Shown here piece by piece: positions 53,308 through 62,298 of a stretch of DNA of 64,000 nucleotides. A model generated the notes under the pieces. The model was not told the DNA's origin and did no database searches. It saw only the letters and a list, made by a program, of their open reading frames with translations. Source of the DNA: Arthrobacter alpinus. GTDB lineage: Bacteria; Actinomycetota; Actinomycetes; Actinomycetales; Micrococcaceae. The stretch's first letter is position 1, and each line of letters begins with the position of its first letter. The DNA is taken from contig NZ_CP012677.1 in the NCBI RefSeq assembly GCF_001294625.1, positions 3,596,001-3,660,000 of the forward strand. Direction: 5' to 3'. The translations under genes and the position numbers were made by a program.

Positions 53308-54879
53308 ATGACCACCGTCGTACTCTCTTCCTCAGGCGTCACACCAGAGGACGTCATCGCCGTGGCCCGCCACGACGCGAAGGTAACCATCAGTGCAGAA
53401 GCGCTGGCCGGCGTCGAGCGCGTGCGGGCGCACATTGAAAAGCTGGCGCACTCCGACACCCCGGCCTATGGCATCTCCACGGGCTTCGGCGCCCTGGCCA
53501 ACCGGCACATTCACGAGGACATGCGCACGCAATTGCAGAAATCGCTCATCCGCAGCCACTCCGCCGGCATGGGTCCGGCCGTGGAACGCGAGGTGGTGCG
53601 CGCCCTGATGTTCCTACGCGCCAAGACCCTCGCTTCGGGACGAACCGGCGTGCGGCCCGTCGTCGTGGCGACCATGGTCGAGGTGCTCAACGCCGGCATC
53701 ACCCCCGTGGTCCGCGAATTCGGCTCGCTTGGCTGCTCCGGGGACCTCGCGCCGCTCTCGCATTGCGCCCTGGTGCTCATGGGCGAAGGCGAGGCCACCG
53801 GGCCTGACGGCACGCACTTTGGCGGCAAGGGGGAGCGGCCGGTTGCCGAACTGCTCGCCGAGGCCGGCATTACGCCGATCGAGCTCGCGGAGAAAGAGGG
53901 CCTGGCCCTGGTCAACGGCACCGACGGCATGCTCGGCATGCTCTTGATGGCCATCGCCGACCTGCGCCTGCTGCTCACGACCGCGGACATCACCGCCGCG
54001 CTGAGTGTCGAGGGTCTGCTGGGCACCGACCAGGTATTCGTGCCGGAGCTGCACATGGACCTGCGTCCGCACCCCGGCCAGGCACTCAGTGCAGATAATA
54101 TGTTGCGTGTGCTCGCCAACTCGCCGATTGTGGCCTCCCACCGCGTGGGCGACTCCCGTGTGCAGGACGCGTACTCGCTGCGTTGCGCCCCGCAGGTGGC
54201 CGGCGCCGCGCGTGACACCGTGGACCATGCGCTGATGGTCGCCACCCGCGAGCTCGCCGCCTCGATCGACAACCCCGTGGTGCTGCCCGACGGCCGGGTC
54301 TCCTCCAACGGCAACTTCCACGGTGCCCCGGTGGCGTATGTGCTGGACTTTTTGGCGATCGTCGCAGCCGACGTCGCATCGATCGCCGAGCGCCGCACCG
54401 ACCGCATGCTTGACCCCGCCCGAAGCCACGGACTGCCCGCCTTCCTGGCCGGGGACCCCGGCGTTGACTCCGGGCTCATGATCGCCCAGTACACGCAGGC
54501 CGGGCTCGTCTCCGACTCCAAGCGCCTGGCCGTCCCCGCCTCCGTTGACTCCATCCCCAGCTCCGCCATGCAGGAGGACCACGTCTCCATGGGCTGGCAT
54601 GCCGCCCGCAAGCTGCGCCGCTCCGTGGAAAACCTGCGCCGCGTGCTCGCTATCGAGCTCGTCACGGCCACCCGAGCCATCGACATGCGCACGGAAATGT
54701 CCGACGGCGAACTTGTCCCGGGGCCTGCCGGTGCGGCCGTGATTGAGGTGCTTCGGGCGACGGTGCCGGGCCCGGGGGCCGACCGCTTTCTGTCCCCTGA
54801 GCTGGAGGAGGCTGACCGCCTGGTGGGTTCCGGGGCCATCCGTGCAGCCGCAGAGAAGGCCACCGGCCCGCTGAACTAA
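53308..54879 (+). CDS. hutH: Histidine ammonia-lyase
   Basis: HutH deaminates histidine to urocanate, the first step of histidine use. The 523-residue protein has YGISTGFGALANRHI near residue 53 and the MIO-forming loop GSLGCSGDLAPLSH near residue 142. The three residues forming the MIO group are normally Ala-Ser-Gly; here they read Cys-Ser-Gly, which is known in actinobacterial HutH. Later, QEDHVSMGWHAARKLRRSVE near residue 413 is typical. The frame opens at 53239, but the ATG at 53308 directly precedes the conserved start. The upstream neighbours are the IclR regulator and the permease. Confidence 0.95.
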   Translation: MTTVVLSSSGVTPEDVIAVARHDAKVTISAEALAGVERVRAHIEKLAHSDTPAYGISTGFGALANRHIHEDMRTQLQKSLIRSHSAGMGPAVEREVVRALMFLRAKTLASGRTGVRPVVVATMVEVLNAGITPVVREFGSLGCSGDLAPLSHCALVLMGEGEATGPDGTHFGGKGERPVAELLAEAGITPIELAEKEGLALVNGTDGMLGMLLMAIADLRLLLTTADITAALSVEGLLGTDQVFVPELHMDLRPHPGQALSADNMLRVLANSPIVASHRVGDSRVQDAYSLRCAPQVAGAARDTVDHALMVATRELAASIDNPVVLPDGRVSSNGNFHGAPVAYVLDFLAIVAADVASIAERRTDRMLDPARSHGLPAFLAGDPGVDSGLMIAQYTQAGLVSDSKRLAVPASVDSIPSSAMQEDHVSMGWHAARKLRRSVENLRRVLAIELVTATRAIDMRTEMSDGELVPGPAGAAVIEVLRATVPGPGADRFLSPELEEADRLVGSGAIRAAAEKATGPLN

Positions 54880-54996
54880 GCAGCACGGTGGCCGTCCTGC
54901 TCCGGAGCCGCCGTCGGTCATTGCCATGCGAGCACTACCGGGTGTTTAATGTTGGGTACCTCGAAATTCAAATGTATGTTCGATTGGGATGCCTTC

Positions 54997-56727
54997 GTGA
55001 AACTCTTCCGCCTGGCCGTCCGCCACGCAAAACCATATTGGGTATGGGTTGTGGCCGTCCTTGTGTTGCAGCTGATCTCCACCATCGCCGCGCTGTACCT
55101 GCCCAGCCTGAACGCCCAGATCATTGACCAAGGCATCTCCAAGGGCGACACCGACTTCATCTGGTCAACCGGCATGACCATGATCATTGTCTGCTTCATC
55201 CAGGTGGCTGCGGCGATCGGTGGCATATATTTTGGCGCCCGCGCGGCCATGGCCATCGGCCGGGATCTGCGCCGCGAGGTGTATTACCGGGTCAACGCCC
55301 TCGGCGCCCTGGATGTGAGCCGCTTCGGCACGGCCACGCTGATTACCCGCAACACCAATGACGTCCAGCAGGTGCAGATGCTGGTGCTGATGGCGCTGAA
55401 CTTCATGGTCTCAACGCCCATCATGTGCATAGGCGGGATCGTCATGGCCCTGCGCGAAGACGTGGGGCTGTCCTGGCTGCTTTGGGTGTCTGTGCCACTG
55501 CTGTTCATCGTGGTGGGATTCCTCGTGGTGAAGCTGCTGCCGCTGTTCCGCGAAATGCAGGACCGAATCGACACCGTCAACGGGGTCTTACGCGAGCAGA
55601 TCACCGGCATCAGGGTCATCCGCGCCTTTGTCCGCGAGAAGTTCGAGTCCGAGCGCTACCGTGAAGCCAACCTGAATCTGACCCGTGTCTCCGTTCGGGT
55701 GGGCAACTCGTTCGTGCTCATGTTCCCGGCCATCATGATGATCCTGCATCTGGCCACCGCCGCCGTACTTTGGTTTGGCGGGCACCGGGTCGACGCCGGG
55801 CAAATGCAGATCGGCTCGCTCACAGCATTCCTGCAGTACCTCCTGCAGATCCTTGTCGCCGTCATGATGGGTGTCTTCATGGTCATGATGATCCCGCGAG
55901 CCGCGATCTCCGCCGAGCGACTCGATGACGTCCTCACCGCAGAGCCCAGCCTCGCCGTACCAACGCACCGGGAACTGCCGGTGAGCCACGCAGTCGAATT
56001 TTCAGCCGTTTCCTTCGGATATCCCGGTGCCGAGCGCCCCGTCCTGAACAACGTCAGCTTCACCGCCGAGGCGGGAAAGACGACGGCGATCGTTGGCTCC
56101 ACCGGTTCCGGCAAGTCGACGCTGCTGAACCTCATACCGCGCCTGTTTGATCCGCTGGACGGTTCCGTGCGCATTGGCGGTGTCGATGTCAGCGAGCTCA
56201 GCCGAAAGCAGATGGCAGGCCTCGTGGGTCTGGTCCCGCAGAAGCCGTACCTGTTCTCCGGCACGGTGGCCTCGAACCTGAAGTTTGGCCGGCCCGACGC
56301 GGACGACGACGATCTGTGGCATGCGCTGACCGTGGCACAGGCCAAGGACTTTGTGGAAGAAAAGCCCAAAAAGTTGGCCACGCCCATCGCCCAGGGCGGC
56401 ACCAACGTCTCCGGCGGGCAACGGCAGCGGCTGTGCATTGCCCGTGCGCTCGCAGCCCGTCCGCGGATCTACCTCTTCGACGATTCCTTCTCGGCGCTCG
56501 ATGTTGCCACCGACCAGCGGCTGCGCGAATCCCTGCATGGCGCCACCACCGGGGCCACGGTCATCATCGTGGCCCAACGTATCTCCACCATTCGGGAGGC
56601 CGACCACATTATCGTGCTCGACGGCGGCGAAATAGTCGGCACAGGGACCCACGACCAACTCCTTGCGAGCAACGAAACCTACCGTGAAATTGTGCAATCG
56701 CAGCTGAGCATTGAGGGGGTGGCCTGA
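54997..56727 (+). CDS. ABC exporter half-transporter, degenerate site (TM287/BmrC-like)
   Basis: The half-transporter has six membrane helices (to about residue 300) and an ATPase domain. Walker A is GSTGSGKST, the signature [15 protein letters not shown], and Walker B IYLFDDSFSALD, where the catalytic Glu is replaced by Asp. That is the mark of the degenerate half of a heterodimeric exporter, which pairs with the next gene's product. The frame extends to ATG 54949. I prefer the GTG at 54997, which gives VKLFRLAVRHAKPYWVW, the normal start of this family. ATG 54976 is a third option, and none has a strong ribosome-binding site. It shares one base with the start of the next gene, so the two are coupled. 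Substrate unknown; multidrug or lipid-like are the usual options. Confidence 0.88.
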   Translation: MKLFRLAVRHAKPYWVWVVAVLVLQLISTIAALYLPSLNAQIIDQGISKGDTDFIWSTGMTMIIVCFIQVAAAIGGIYFGARAAMAIGRDLRREVYYRVNALGALDVSRFGTATLITRNTNDVQQVQMLVLMALNFMVSTPIMCIGGIVMALREDVGLSWLLWVSVPLLFIVVGFLVVKLLPLFREMQDRIDTVNGVLREQITGIRVIRAFVREKFESERYREANLNLTRVSVRVGNSFVLMFPAIMMILHLATAAVLWFGGHRVDAGQMQIGSLTAFLQYLLQILVAVMMGVFMVMMIPRAAISAERLDDVLTAEPSLAVPTHRELPVSHAVEFSAVSFGYPGAERPVLNNVSFTAEAGKTTAIVGSTGSGKSTLLNLIPRLFDPLDGSVRIGGVDVSELSRKQMAGLVGLVPQKPYLFSGTVASNLKFGRPDADDDDLWHALTVAQAKDFVEEKPKKLATPIAQGGTNVSGGQRQRLCIARALAARPRIYLFDDSFSALDVATDQRLRESLHGATTGATVIIVAQRISTIREADHIIVLDGGEIVGTGTHDQLLASNETYREIVQSQLSIEGVA

Positions 56728-58757
56728 TGGCGCGCAAGGACAAGGGCGCGAAGTCCTCACTGCAGGCGCCGGAGATCGACGCCATTGAAGAGGAACTCAT
56801 CCCCGAGTACAAGCCCAGCGAGGCTGACGGCGACATGTTTGGCGGGACGCCAGCAAAGAAGGCAGAGCACTTCTGGCCGTCGGTGCAGCGGCTCGTGGGG
56901 CTGCTGCGCCCGGAACGGGGCATGTTCTCGGTGGTCATTGCCCTCGTGTCGGCCTCGGTGGTGTTGACCGTGATTGCCCCGAAGGTCCTGGGGCAGGCCA
57001 TGGATGTCATCTTCAACGGCGTGATTGGTTCACAGCTGCCGGCCGGGGTCCCGCTGGAGTCGATCATCGCGGGCATGCGGGCAGAGGGCAACAACCAAAT
57101 GGCCTATATGCTCGCCAAGACCAACCTGGCGCCCGGTGCCGGCATCGACTTTGCCCAGCTCAGCCAGCTCATCATCTTTGTGCTGGCACTGTACATGGTG
57201 GCCTCAACGCTGATGTGGCTGCAGGGCTACCTGCTCAACGCCCTCGTCATGCGCGTGGTGTTCCGCCTGCGCGAGGACATTGAACGAAAGCTCAACCGGC
57301 TTCCGTTAGGGTACTTCGACACCCGCCAGCGCGGGGATCTGATGTCGCGGGTGACGAACGACGTCGATAATATCCAGTCCGCCCTGCAGCAGGGGTTCTC
57401 GCAGCTGGTGCAATCCGCACTGACGGTTCTTGGCATTGGCATCATGATGTTCATCGTGTCGTGGCAGTTGGCGTTGATCGCACTTATTGCGCTGCCGCTG
57501 TCGGCCATCATCGCCGGGGTGATCGGCACGCGCTCGCAGAAGCTGTTCGCCGCGCAGTGGAAGCACACAGGCTCTCTCAACGGGCACATTGAGGAGACGT
57601 TCTCCGGGCTTGAACTGGTCCGCGCCTACGGCCGCGATTCGGAAATGCTGGCCGAATTTGACGAGCGCAACGAGCACCTGTTCAAGGCCTCTTTCGGGGC
57701 ACAGTTTGTCTCCGGAATGATCATGCCCGCCATGCAGTTCGTCTCCTACCTCTCCTACGTGCTGGTCGCCGTCGTGGGCGGCCTCCGTGTGGCAACCGGG
57801 GGGATGACGCTCGGCGACGCCACCGCGTTCATCCAGTACTCGCGCGAGTTCTCTCAGCCCATTGGCGAGATGGCCGGCATTGCCAACCTGATCCAGTCCG
57901 GCGTGGCCTCGGCGGAGCGGACCTTTGAGATTCTCGACGCGCAAGAGCAGGAAGCGGAGGAGGATTCCGAGCTCCTGCCCGGGCGGACGGACGGGCATGT
58001 GCGCTTTGAGAACGTCTCGTTCAGCTACTCGCCGGACATGCCACTGATCCGCGACGTTTCCTTCACGGTAGAGCCGGGGCAGACGGTGGCGATCGTGGGC
58101 CCCACGGGCGCAGGCAAGACCACGCTGGTCAACTTGGTCATGCGCTTCTACGAGCTCACCGGCGGGCGGATCATGCTCGACGGCGTGGACACCCGCGAGC
58201 TGTCCCGCGAGCAGGTGCGCGCCCAGGTGGGCATGGTGCTCCAGGATGCGTGGTTGTTTGAGGGCACCATCCGGGAGAACATCCGCTACGGGCGCCTGGA
58301 CGCCACGGACGAGGAGATAGTTGCCGCGGCCGAAGCTACCATGGTGGACAGGTTTGTCCGAAAGTTGCCCGACGGCTACGACACCGTCATTGACGCCGAC
58401 GGCGGCACCGTCTCCGCCGGGGAACGCCAGTTGCTCACGATCGCCCGGGCGTTCATCGCCCAGCCGTCGCTGCTGATCCTGGACGAGGCCACGTCCTCGG
58501 TTGACACCCGTACCGAGCTGCTGGTCCAACACGCCATGGCTGCGCTGCGCACGGACCGGACCTCCTTCGTCATTGCGCACCGGCTCTCCACTATCCGCGA
58601 CGCCCACACCATCTTGGTCATGGCGGACGGCGACATTGTCGAACAAGGCAACCATACGCAGTTGCTGGCCCGACGCGGCGCCTATTACGCGCTGTATATG
58701 ACCCAATTCCAGGGCGGGCACGAACTGGAGGGCGAGGTCGCCGCCGAGTTGCACTAA
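56727..58757 (+). CDS. ABC exporter half-transporter, canonical ATPase (TM288/BmrD-like)
   Basis: The 676-residue partner has an acidic N-terminal tail (about 45 residues), six helices with a large insert of about 40 residues after the first helix pair, and an ATPase domain. Walker A is GPTGAGKTT, the Q-loop GMVLQDAW, and Walker B LLILDEATSSVD with the catalytic Glu. Its own signature reads VSAGERQLLTIARAF rather than SGGQ. So the working ATP site would be this protein's Walker A/B with the previous protein's SGGQ, and the degenerate site the reverse, as in TM287/288 and BmrCD. Substrate unknown. The pair is transcribed alone. Confidence 0.9.
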   Translation: MARKDKGAKSSLQAPEIDAIEEELIPEYKPSEADGDMFGGTPAKKAEHFWPSVQRLVGLLRPERGMFSVVIALVSASVVLTVIAPKVLGQAMDVIFNGVIGSQLPAGVPLESIIAGMRAEGNNQMAYMLAKTNLAPGAGIDFAQLSQLIIFVLALYMVASTLMWLQGYLLNALVMRVVFRLREDIERKLNRLPLGYFDTRQRGDLMSRVTNDVDNIQSALQQGFSQLVQSALTVLGIGIMMFIVSWQLALIALIALPLSAIIAGVIGTRSQKLFAAQWKHTGSLNGHIEETFSGLELVRAYGRDSEMLAEFDERNEHLFKASFGAQFVSGMIMPAMQFVSYLSYVLVAVVGGLRVATGGMTLGDATAFIQYSREFSQPIGEMAGIANLIQSGVASAERTFEILDAQEQEAEEDSELLPGRTDGHVRFENVSFSYSPDMPLIRDVSFTVEPGQTVAIVGPTGAGKTTLVNLVMRFYELTGGRIMLDGVDTRELSREQVRAQVGMVLQDAWLFEGTIRENIRYGRLDATDEEIVAAAEATMVDRFVRKLPDGYDTVIDADGGTVSAGERQLLTIARAFIAQPSLLILDEATSSVDTRTELLVQHAMAALRTDRTSFVIAHRLSTIRDAHTILVMADGDIVEQGNHTQLLARRGAYYALYMTQFQGGHELEGEVAAELH

Positions 58758-58783
58758 CCAGCGGGCAACGGGCAATTCGAAAC

Positions 58784-58819
58784 TTAGGTATTGGCAAAAC
58801 CTAACGAATCCTGCCAATA
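58784..58819. promoter_or_regulatory. Nested inverted repeats upstream of amiS
   Basis: TTAGGT and ACCTAA are inverted around 9 bases (58784-58804), and TATTGGC and GCCAATA around 17 bases (58789-58819) overlap them. They lie 130 bases before amiS and may be a control site or a terminator of the ABC pair. Confidence 0.45.
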
Positions 58820-58948
58820 CAGTTAAACTAACAAGATTACCCTTGACCGTGCTCATGTCCTGGCGCTATTGTCAATTCTAATAGCTGGCGGAAGAATTTT
58901 CGCACCGCCATGAAAATAATTATCCCGCCTCTGACGAAGGGATTTTTG

Positions 58949-59560
58949 GTGAGTAGTGTCGGTTTGTTGTACGTCGGTGCCGTCCTTTTCATTAATGGGC
59001 TCATGCTCCTGGGGAAAATTCCGGGAAAATCGGCCGCCGTTCTGAACTTTTTCGTCGGAGCCATGCAGATTGTCTTTCCGACCATCATCTTAGCCCAAGC
59101 AAACGGCGATCCAGCCGTTATTCTAGGCGCTTCCGGCCTTTACCTCTTTGGGTTCACGTACCTGTATGTAGGTTTCAACCAAGTGTTTGAACTGTCGGGC
59201 GAAGGGTTAGGCTGGTTCTCACTCTTTGTCGCCATCACCGCAGTGGTGATGGGAATTGTGCAATTTACGCAGACCAACGATCCGGTGTTTGGTGTTATCT
59301 GGTTTGTATGGGCTATTTTGTGGACACTCTTCTTCCTTTTGCTGGGCCTGGGTATGCAATCCTTGAATGATTTCACTGGGTGGTTTACCATCTTCGTGGC
59401 CTTTTTGACGGGAACCATTCCAGCATTGATGTTGTTGACTGGAAATTATGTGAGCACGGCCCGAGAAGCAATCTGGCTGGTGGTATTGGCTGCCGTCGCT
59501 ATAGGTGCTTCATTTGCCTTGTCCACAAAATACCGTGCATCCCAGCCAATTACGGTGTGA
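58949..59560 (+). CDS. AmiS/UreI-type amide or urea channel
   Basis: The 203-residue membrane protein has six helices and the family start VGLLYVGAVLFINGLMLLGK. LNFFVGAMQIV and YLFGFTYLYVGFNQ follow; the last is the conserved AmiS/UreI stretch. The family passes short amides or urea across the membrane. The frame opens at 58910, but the GTG at 58949 is preceded by AAGGGA and starts at the family position. It lies upstream of fmdB and fmdA with gaps of 11 and about 57 bases, so the three probably form an operon for formamide or short-amide entry and hydrolysis. Confidence 0.88.
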   Translation: MSSVGLLYVGAVLFINGLMLLGKIPGKSAAVLNFFVGAMQIVFPTIILAQANGDPAVILGASGLYLFGFTYLYVGFNQVFELSGEGLGWFSLFVAITAVVMGIVQFTQTNDPVFGVIWFVWAILWTLFFLLLGLGMQSLNDFTGWFTIFVAFLTGTIPALMLLTGNYVSTAREAIWLVVLAAVAIGASFALSTKYRASQPITV

Positions 59561-59571
59561 TAGGAAAAACA

Positions 59572-59856
59572 ATGCCCCTCTATGCCTTTCGCTGCCCTAA
59601 CGGAACCGAATTTGAGTCGAGCTTTGCCATGGCAGAAGTGCCGGATGCGGCGCCGTGCCCCGACTGCAACGCGCCGGCGCGTCGACAGATGAGTTCCGCG
59701 CGCCTGTCGATTGCCAATAGCGCCGAGTTCAAGCTCATCGATGCCACCAAGCGCAGCGCCCACGAACCACAACTTGTCTCTGGCCGAACCGGTGCGTCGA
59801 AGAAGGCCACCCGCTACACGGGCAATCCGCTGCACCAAAAGCTTCCCCGCCCTTAG
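59572..59856 (+). CDS. fmdB: FmdB-type zinc-ribbon protein with a partly lost zinc site
   Basis: The 94-residue protein matches FmdB, which accompanies amidases and formamidases and probably aids their regulation or assembly. It starts MPLYAFRCPNGTEFESSFAM and has the second knuckle PCPDCNAPARRQM. Family members usually have a Cys pair at the first knuckle (RCxxCG); here only one Cys remains (RCPNGTEF), so zinc binding is likely weak or different. GATAGGAAAAACA precedes the ATG. The C-terminal half is basic and likely disordered. Confidence 0.85.
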   Translation: MPLYAFRCPNGTEFESSFAMAEVPDAAPCPDCNAPARRQMSSARLSIANSAEFKLIDATKRSAHEPQLVSGRTGASKKATRYTGNPLHQKLPRP

Positions 59857-59913
59857 CTGGTGCGGGGAATCAATGTATTCCCACAAATTGAACGTCGTCA
59901 AAGGAGAAACACC

Positions 59914-61170
59914 ATGCCAGAAGTGATCTTCCGCCTCGATTCGAACAAGAAGTTCAAAGATCAGGAAACTCTCGGCCACAACCGATGGCACCCTGAGATC
60001 CCACCCGTTGCCACCGTCAAACCCGGTGATGTTTTCCGGGTGGATTGCCGCGAGTGGTTTGATGGGGCAATCAAGAATGATGACTCCGCCCAGGATATTC
60101 TTCAGGCACCCTTGCTGACGGTGCACACCTTGTCCGGACCCTTTGGTGTGGAAGGTGCCAGACCCGGTGACCTGTTGGTGGTGGACATTCTTGATGTGGG
60201 TCCCATTCCGCAGGAAGATTCCGGTCCGCTTGCCGGGCAGGGCTGGGGCTATACGGGCATTTTCGCCAAAAACAATGGCGGTAGTTTTTTGACGGACCAG
60301 TTCCCCGATGCCTACAAAGCCATTTGGGATTTTACCGGCCAAGTTGCCACCTCCCGGCACGTACCTGGGGTTGCTTTTGAGGGCCTCATCCACCCAGGAT
60401 TGATGGGCACCGCGCCCTCGGCTGCGCTGCTGGCAAAGTGGAACAAGCGTGAAGGTGATTTGATTGCCACCGATCCGCTTAGGGTCCCGCCGCTGGCACT
60501 GCCGCCTGAAGCGGAGCACGCGGTTCTTGGGGGGCTTCCTGCCGATCAATGGGCGCGGGTTGGCTCCGAGGCCGCACGAACAGCCCCGCCTCGGGAAAAC
60601 GGCGGAAACCAGGACATCAAGAACCTCTCCAAAGGCACCCGCATCTTTTACCCCGTGTTTGTTGACGGCGCCAACTTCTCCGTCGGAGATCTACACTTCT
60701 CCCAGGGCGACGGTGAGATCACCTTCTGCGGCGGCATCGAAATGGGCGGATTCATTGATCTGCGGGTCGACATCATCCGCGGGGGCATGGAAACGTACGG
60801 TGTGAGCGAGAACGCCATCTTTATGCCAGGCCGGGTGGAGCCACAGTTCAGTGAGTGGCTGGCGTTCTCGGGAACCTCCGTGACTCTTGATGGCGAGCAG
60901 CGCTACCTTGATTCGCATCTGTCCTACCAGCGCGCCTGCCTGCACGCGATCGACTATCTGGCCAAGTTCGGTTACGCGCCGGAGCAGGCTTACCTGCTCC
61001 TTGGTGCGGCGCCGGTGGAGGGCCGGCTCTCCGGCGTGGTGGACATCCCGAACTCGTGTTCAACGATCTACTTGCCGACGGCGATGTTTGATTTTGATAT
61101 CCGACCGTCAGCCAGTGGCCCGCACCAGATCGATCCAGGGATAGGGGCGCCGCGGGCCGATAATGCTTGA
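59914..61170 (+). CDS. fmdA: Formamidase (acetamidase/formamidase family)
   Basis: The 418-residue enzyme hydrolyses formamide, and in relatives other short amides, to ammonium and the acid. Hallmarks are HNRWHPEIPPVATVKPGDVF, then GQGWGYTGIFAKNNGGSFLT, and GDLHFSQGDGEITFCGGIEM near residue 270. AAAGGAGAAAC before the ATG at 59914 is a good ribosome-binding site. It follows amiS and fmdB. It is convergent with hutG, whose product releases formamide. Confidence 0.93.
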   Translation: MPEVIFRLDSNKKFKDQETLGHNRWHPEIPPVATVKPGDVFRVDCREWFDGAIKNDDSAQDILQAPLLTVHTLSGPFGVEGARPGDLLVVDILDVGPIPQEDSGPLAGQGWGYTGIFAKNNGGSFLTDQFPDAYKAIWDFTGQVATSRHVPGVAFEGLIHPGLMGTAPSAALLAKWNKREGDLIATDPLRVPPLALPPEAEHAVLGGLPADQWARVGSEAARTAPPRENGGNQDIKNLSKGTRIFYPVFVDGANFSVGDLHFSQGDGEITFCGGIEMGGFIDLRVDIIRGGMETYGVSENAIFMPGRVEPQFSEWLAFSGTSVTLDGEQRYLDSHLSYQRACLHAIDYLAKFGYAPEQAYLLLGAAPVEGRLSGVVDIPNSCSTIYLPTAMFDFDIRPSASGPHQIDPGIGAPRADNA

Positions 61171-61201
61171 GGAACCTCTAACGTACGGTGCTTGCGGGCA
61201 C

Positions 61202-62161
61202 CTACCGCAGCAGCGTGTCGATGAGCCGGGCCGCCACTTTGGCGGTCCGGCCGTCGACGTCAAACGCCGGGTTCAGCTCAGCCACGTCAAAGTGGAACAG
61301 CTTTCCGCTTGCGGCGACCTGCCGGCACACGGCGGCGATGACCGGCAACGGCACCCCATATGCAGCGGGGGCGCTTACCCCGGGTGCCACGGCGGCGGGG
61401 AGCACGTCCAGGTCGATCGTGAGGTACGCAATGTCCACGGTCTCCAGGAACGCTTGCACAAAACCGGCCGTCCGCTCCGGCGAGCAGTCTTCATCCAGCA
61501 GATACTTCACATCCAACTTATGGGCAGTGTCGAACAGGGCCCGGGTGTTATTGGGTTCGCTGATGCCGACGACGGCGTAATTGAGTGCGCGGTCCGCGGC
61601 GGCTTCGGCGTGGGCCATCTGTAGAAACGGCGTCCCGGAGCTGGGGGCGGGGGCGTCACGTAAGTCAAAGTGGGCGTCAAGGTTCAGCACGCCAAGCCGG
61701 GCGCCGTTCGCCACGGCGGCCGTGCCTGCCACGCCCAGGTAGCTGGCGAAGGCAGTCTCGTGTCCTCCGCCCAAGACGAAGGTGAGGTATCCGGCGTCGA
61801 GCAGGGAGGAAAGTGCGGCACCGGCGCGAGCCTGCCCGTCCTCCAACAAGTCGCCGGAAACCACAACGTCGCCCACATCGGTGACCGCCCGGGAGCCGTG
61901 AAAGGCCAGGGAGCCAAGGGCGGCCCGGATGGCGGTGGGGGCCGCTGCGGCACCCACCCTGCCCTTGTTGCGCAATACCCCCGCGTCGGAGGCAAAGCCG
62001 AGCATGGCAGCCTGGACTGGCGCTTCGGGGCTGGAATCATTCACCCCGACCGCCGGGGTACCCACAGCCTGCCACCACCGCCGGTGAGCCGGCCCGTCGC
62101 CGTCGTTCCTTCCGGTCCAGGGCTGGGCGGGGGCGTCAACGGCAAGCTGCGTAAAGTCCAT
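61202..62161 (-). CDS. hutG: Formimidoylglutamase (ureohydrolase family)
   Basis: HutG cleaves N-formimidoyl-L-glutamate into glutamate and formamide, the last step of the five-carbon branch of histidine breakdown. The 319-residue protein has the ureohydrolase metal motifs GGGHETAFAS near residue 127, DAHFD near 157 and TIDLDVLPAAVAPG near 245. Other ureohydrolases (agmatinase, arginase) are similar, but hutH and a formamidase in the same neighbourhood favour HutG. The frame opens at 62290; the ATG at 62161 gives the family start MDFTQLAVDAPAQPWTGRND. It is convergent with fmdA. Confidence 0.85.
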   Translation of the reverse strand: MDFTQLAVDAPAQPWTGRNDGDGPAHRRWWQAVGTPAVGVNDSSPEAPVQAAMLGFASDAGVLRNKGRVGAAAAPTAIRAALGSLAFHGSRAVTDVGDVVVSGDLLEDGQARAGAALSSLLDAGYLTFVLGGGHETAFASYLGVAGTAAVANGARLGVLNLDAHFDLRDAPAPSSGTPFLQMAHAEAAADRALNYAVVGISEPNNTRALFDTAHKLDVKYLLDEDCSPERTAGFVQAFLETVDIAYLTIDLDVLPAAVAPGVSAPAAYGVPLPVIAAVCRQVAASGKLFHFDVAELNPAFDVDGRTAKVAARLIDTLLR

Positions 62162-62298
62162 GCCCCCAGCAAACCGCACTGCACCCGCGAATGCCAGCCC
62201 GAGTGCCAGCATGTGTCCGGGGTCGCAGATTTCACTCTGGGGGGACTGGCCGCGCCCATTCCAGCTCCGTTGCGCAAGCCTCCACGCCACTTCTTCCG

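Noticed and set aside
53511..54927. Two long minus-strand frames over hutH
   Set aside because: Low-complexity shadows with no recognisable domain; hutH is unambiguous.
57306..58856. 516-codon minus-strand frame over the ABC exporter
   Set aside because: Shadow of the ATPase gene; composition and position only.
59446..60549. 367-codon minus-strand frame over fmdB and fmdA
   Set aside because: Shadow; opposite strand has clear FmdB and formamidase signatures.
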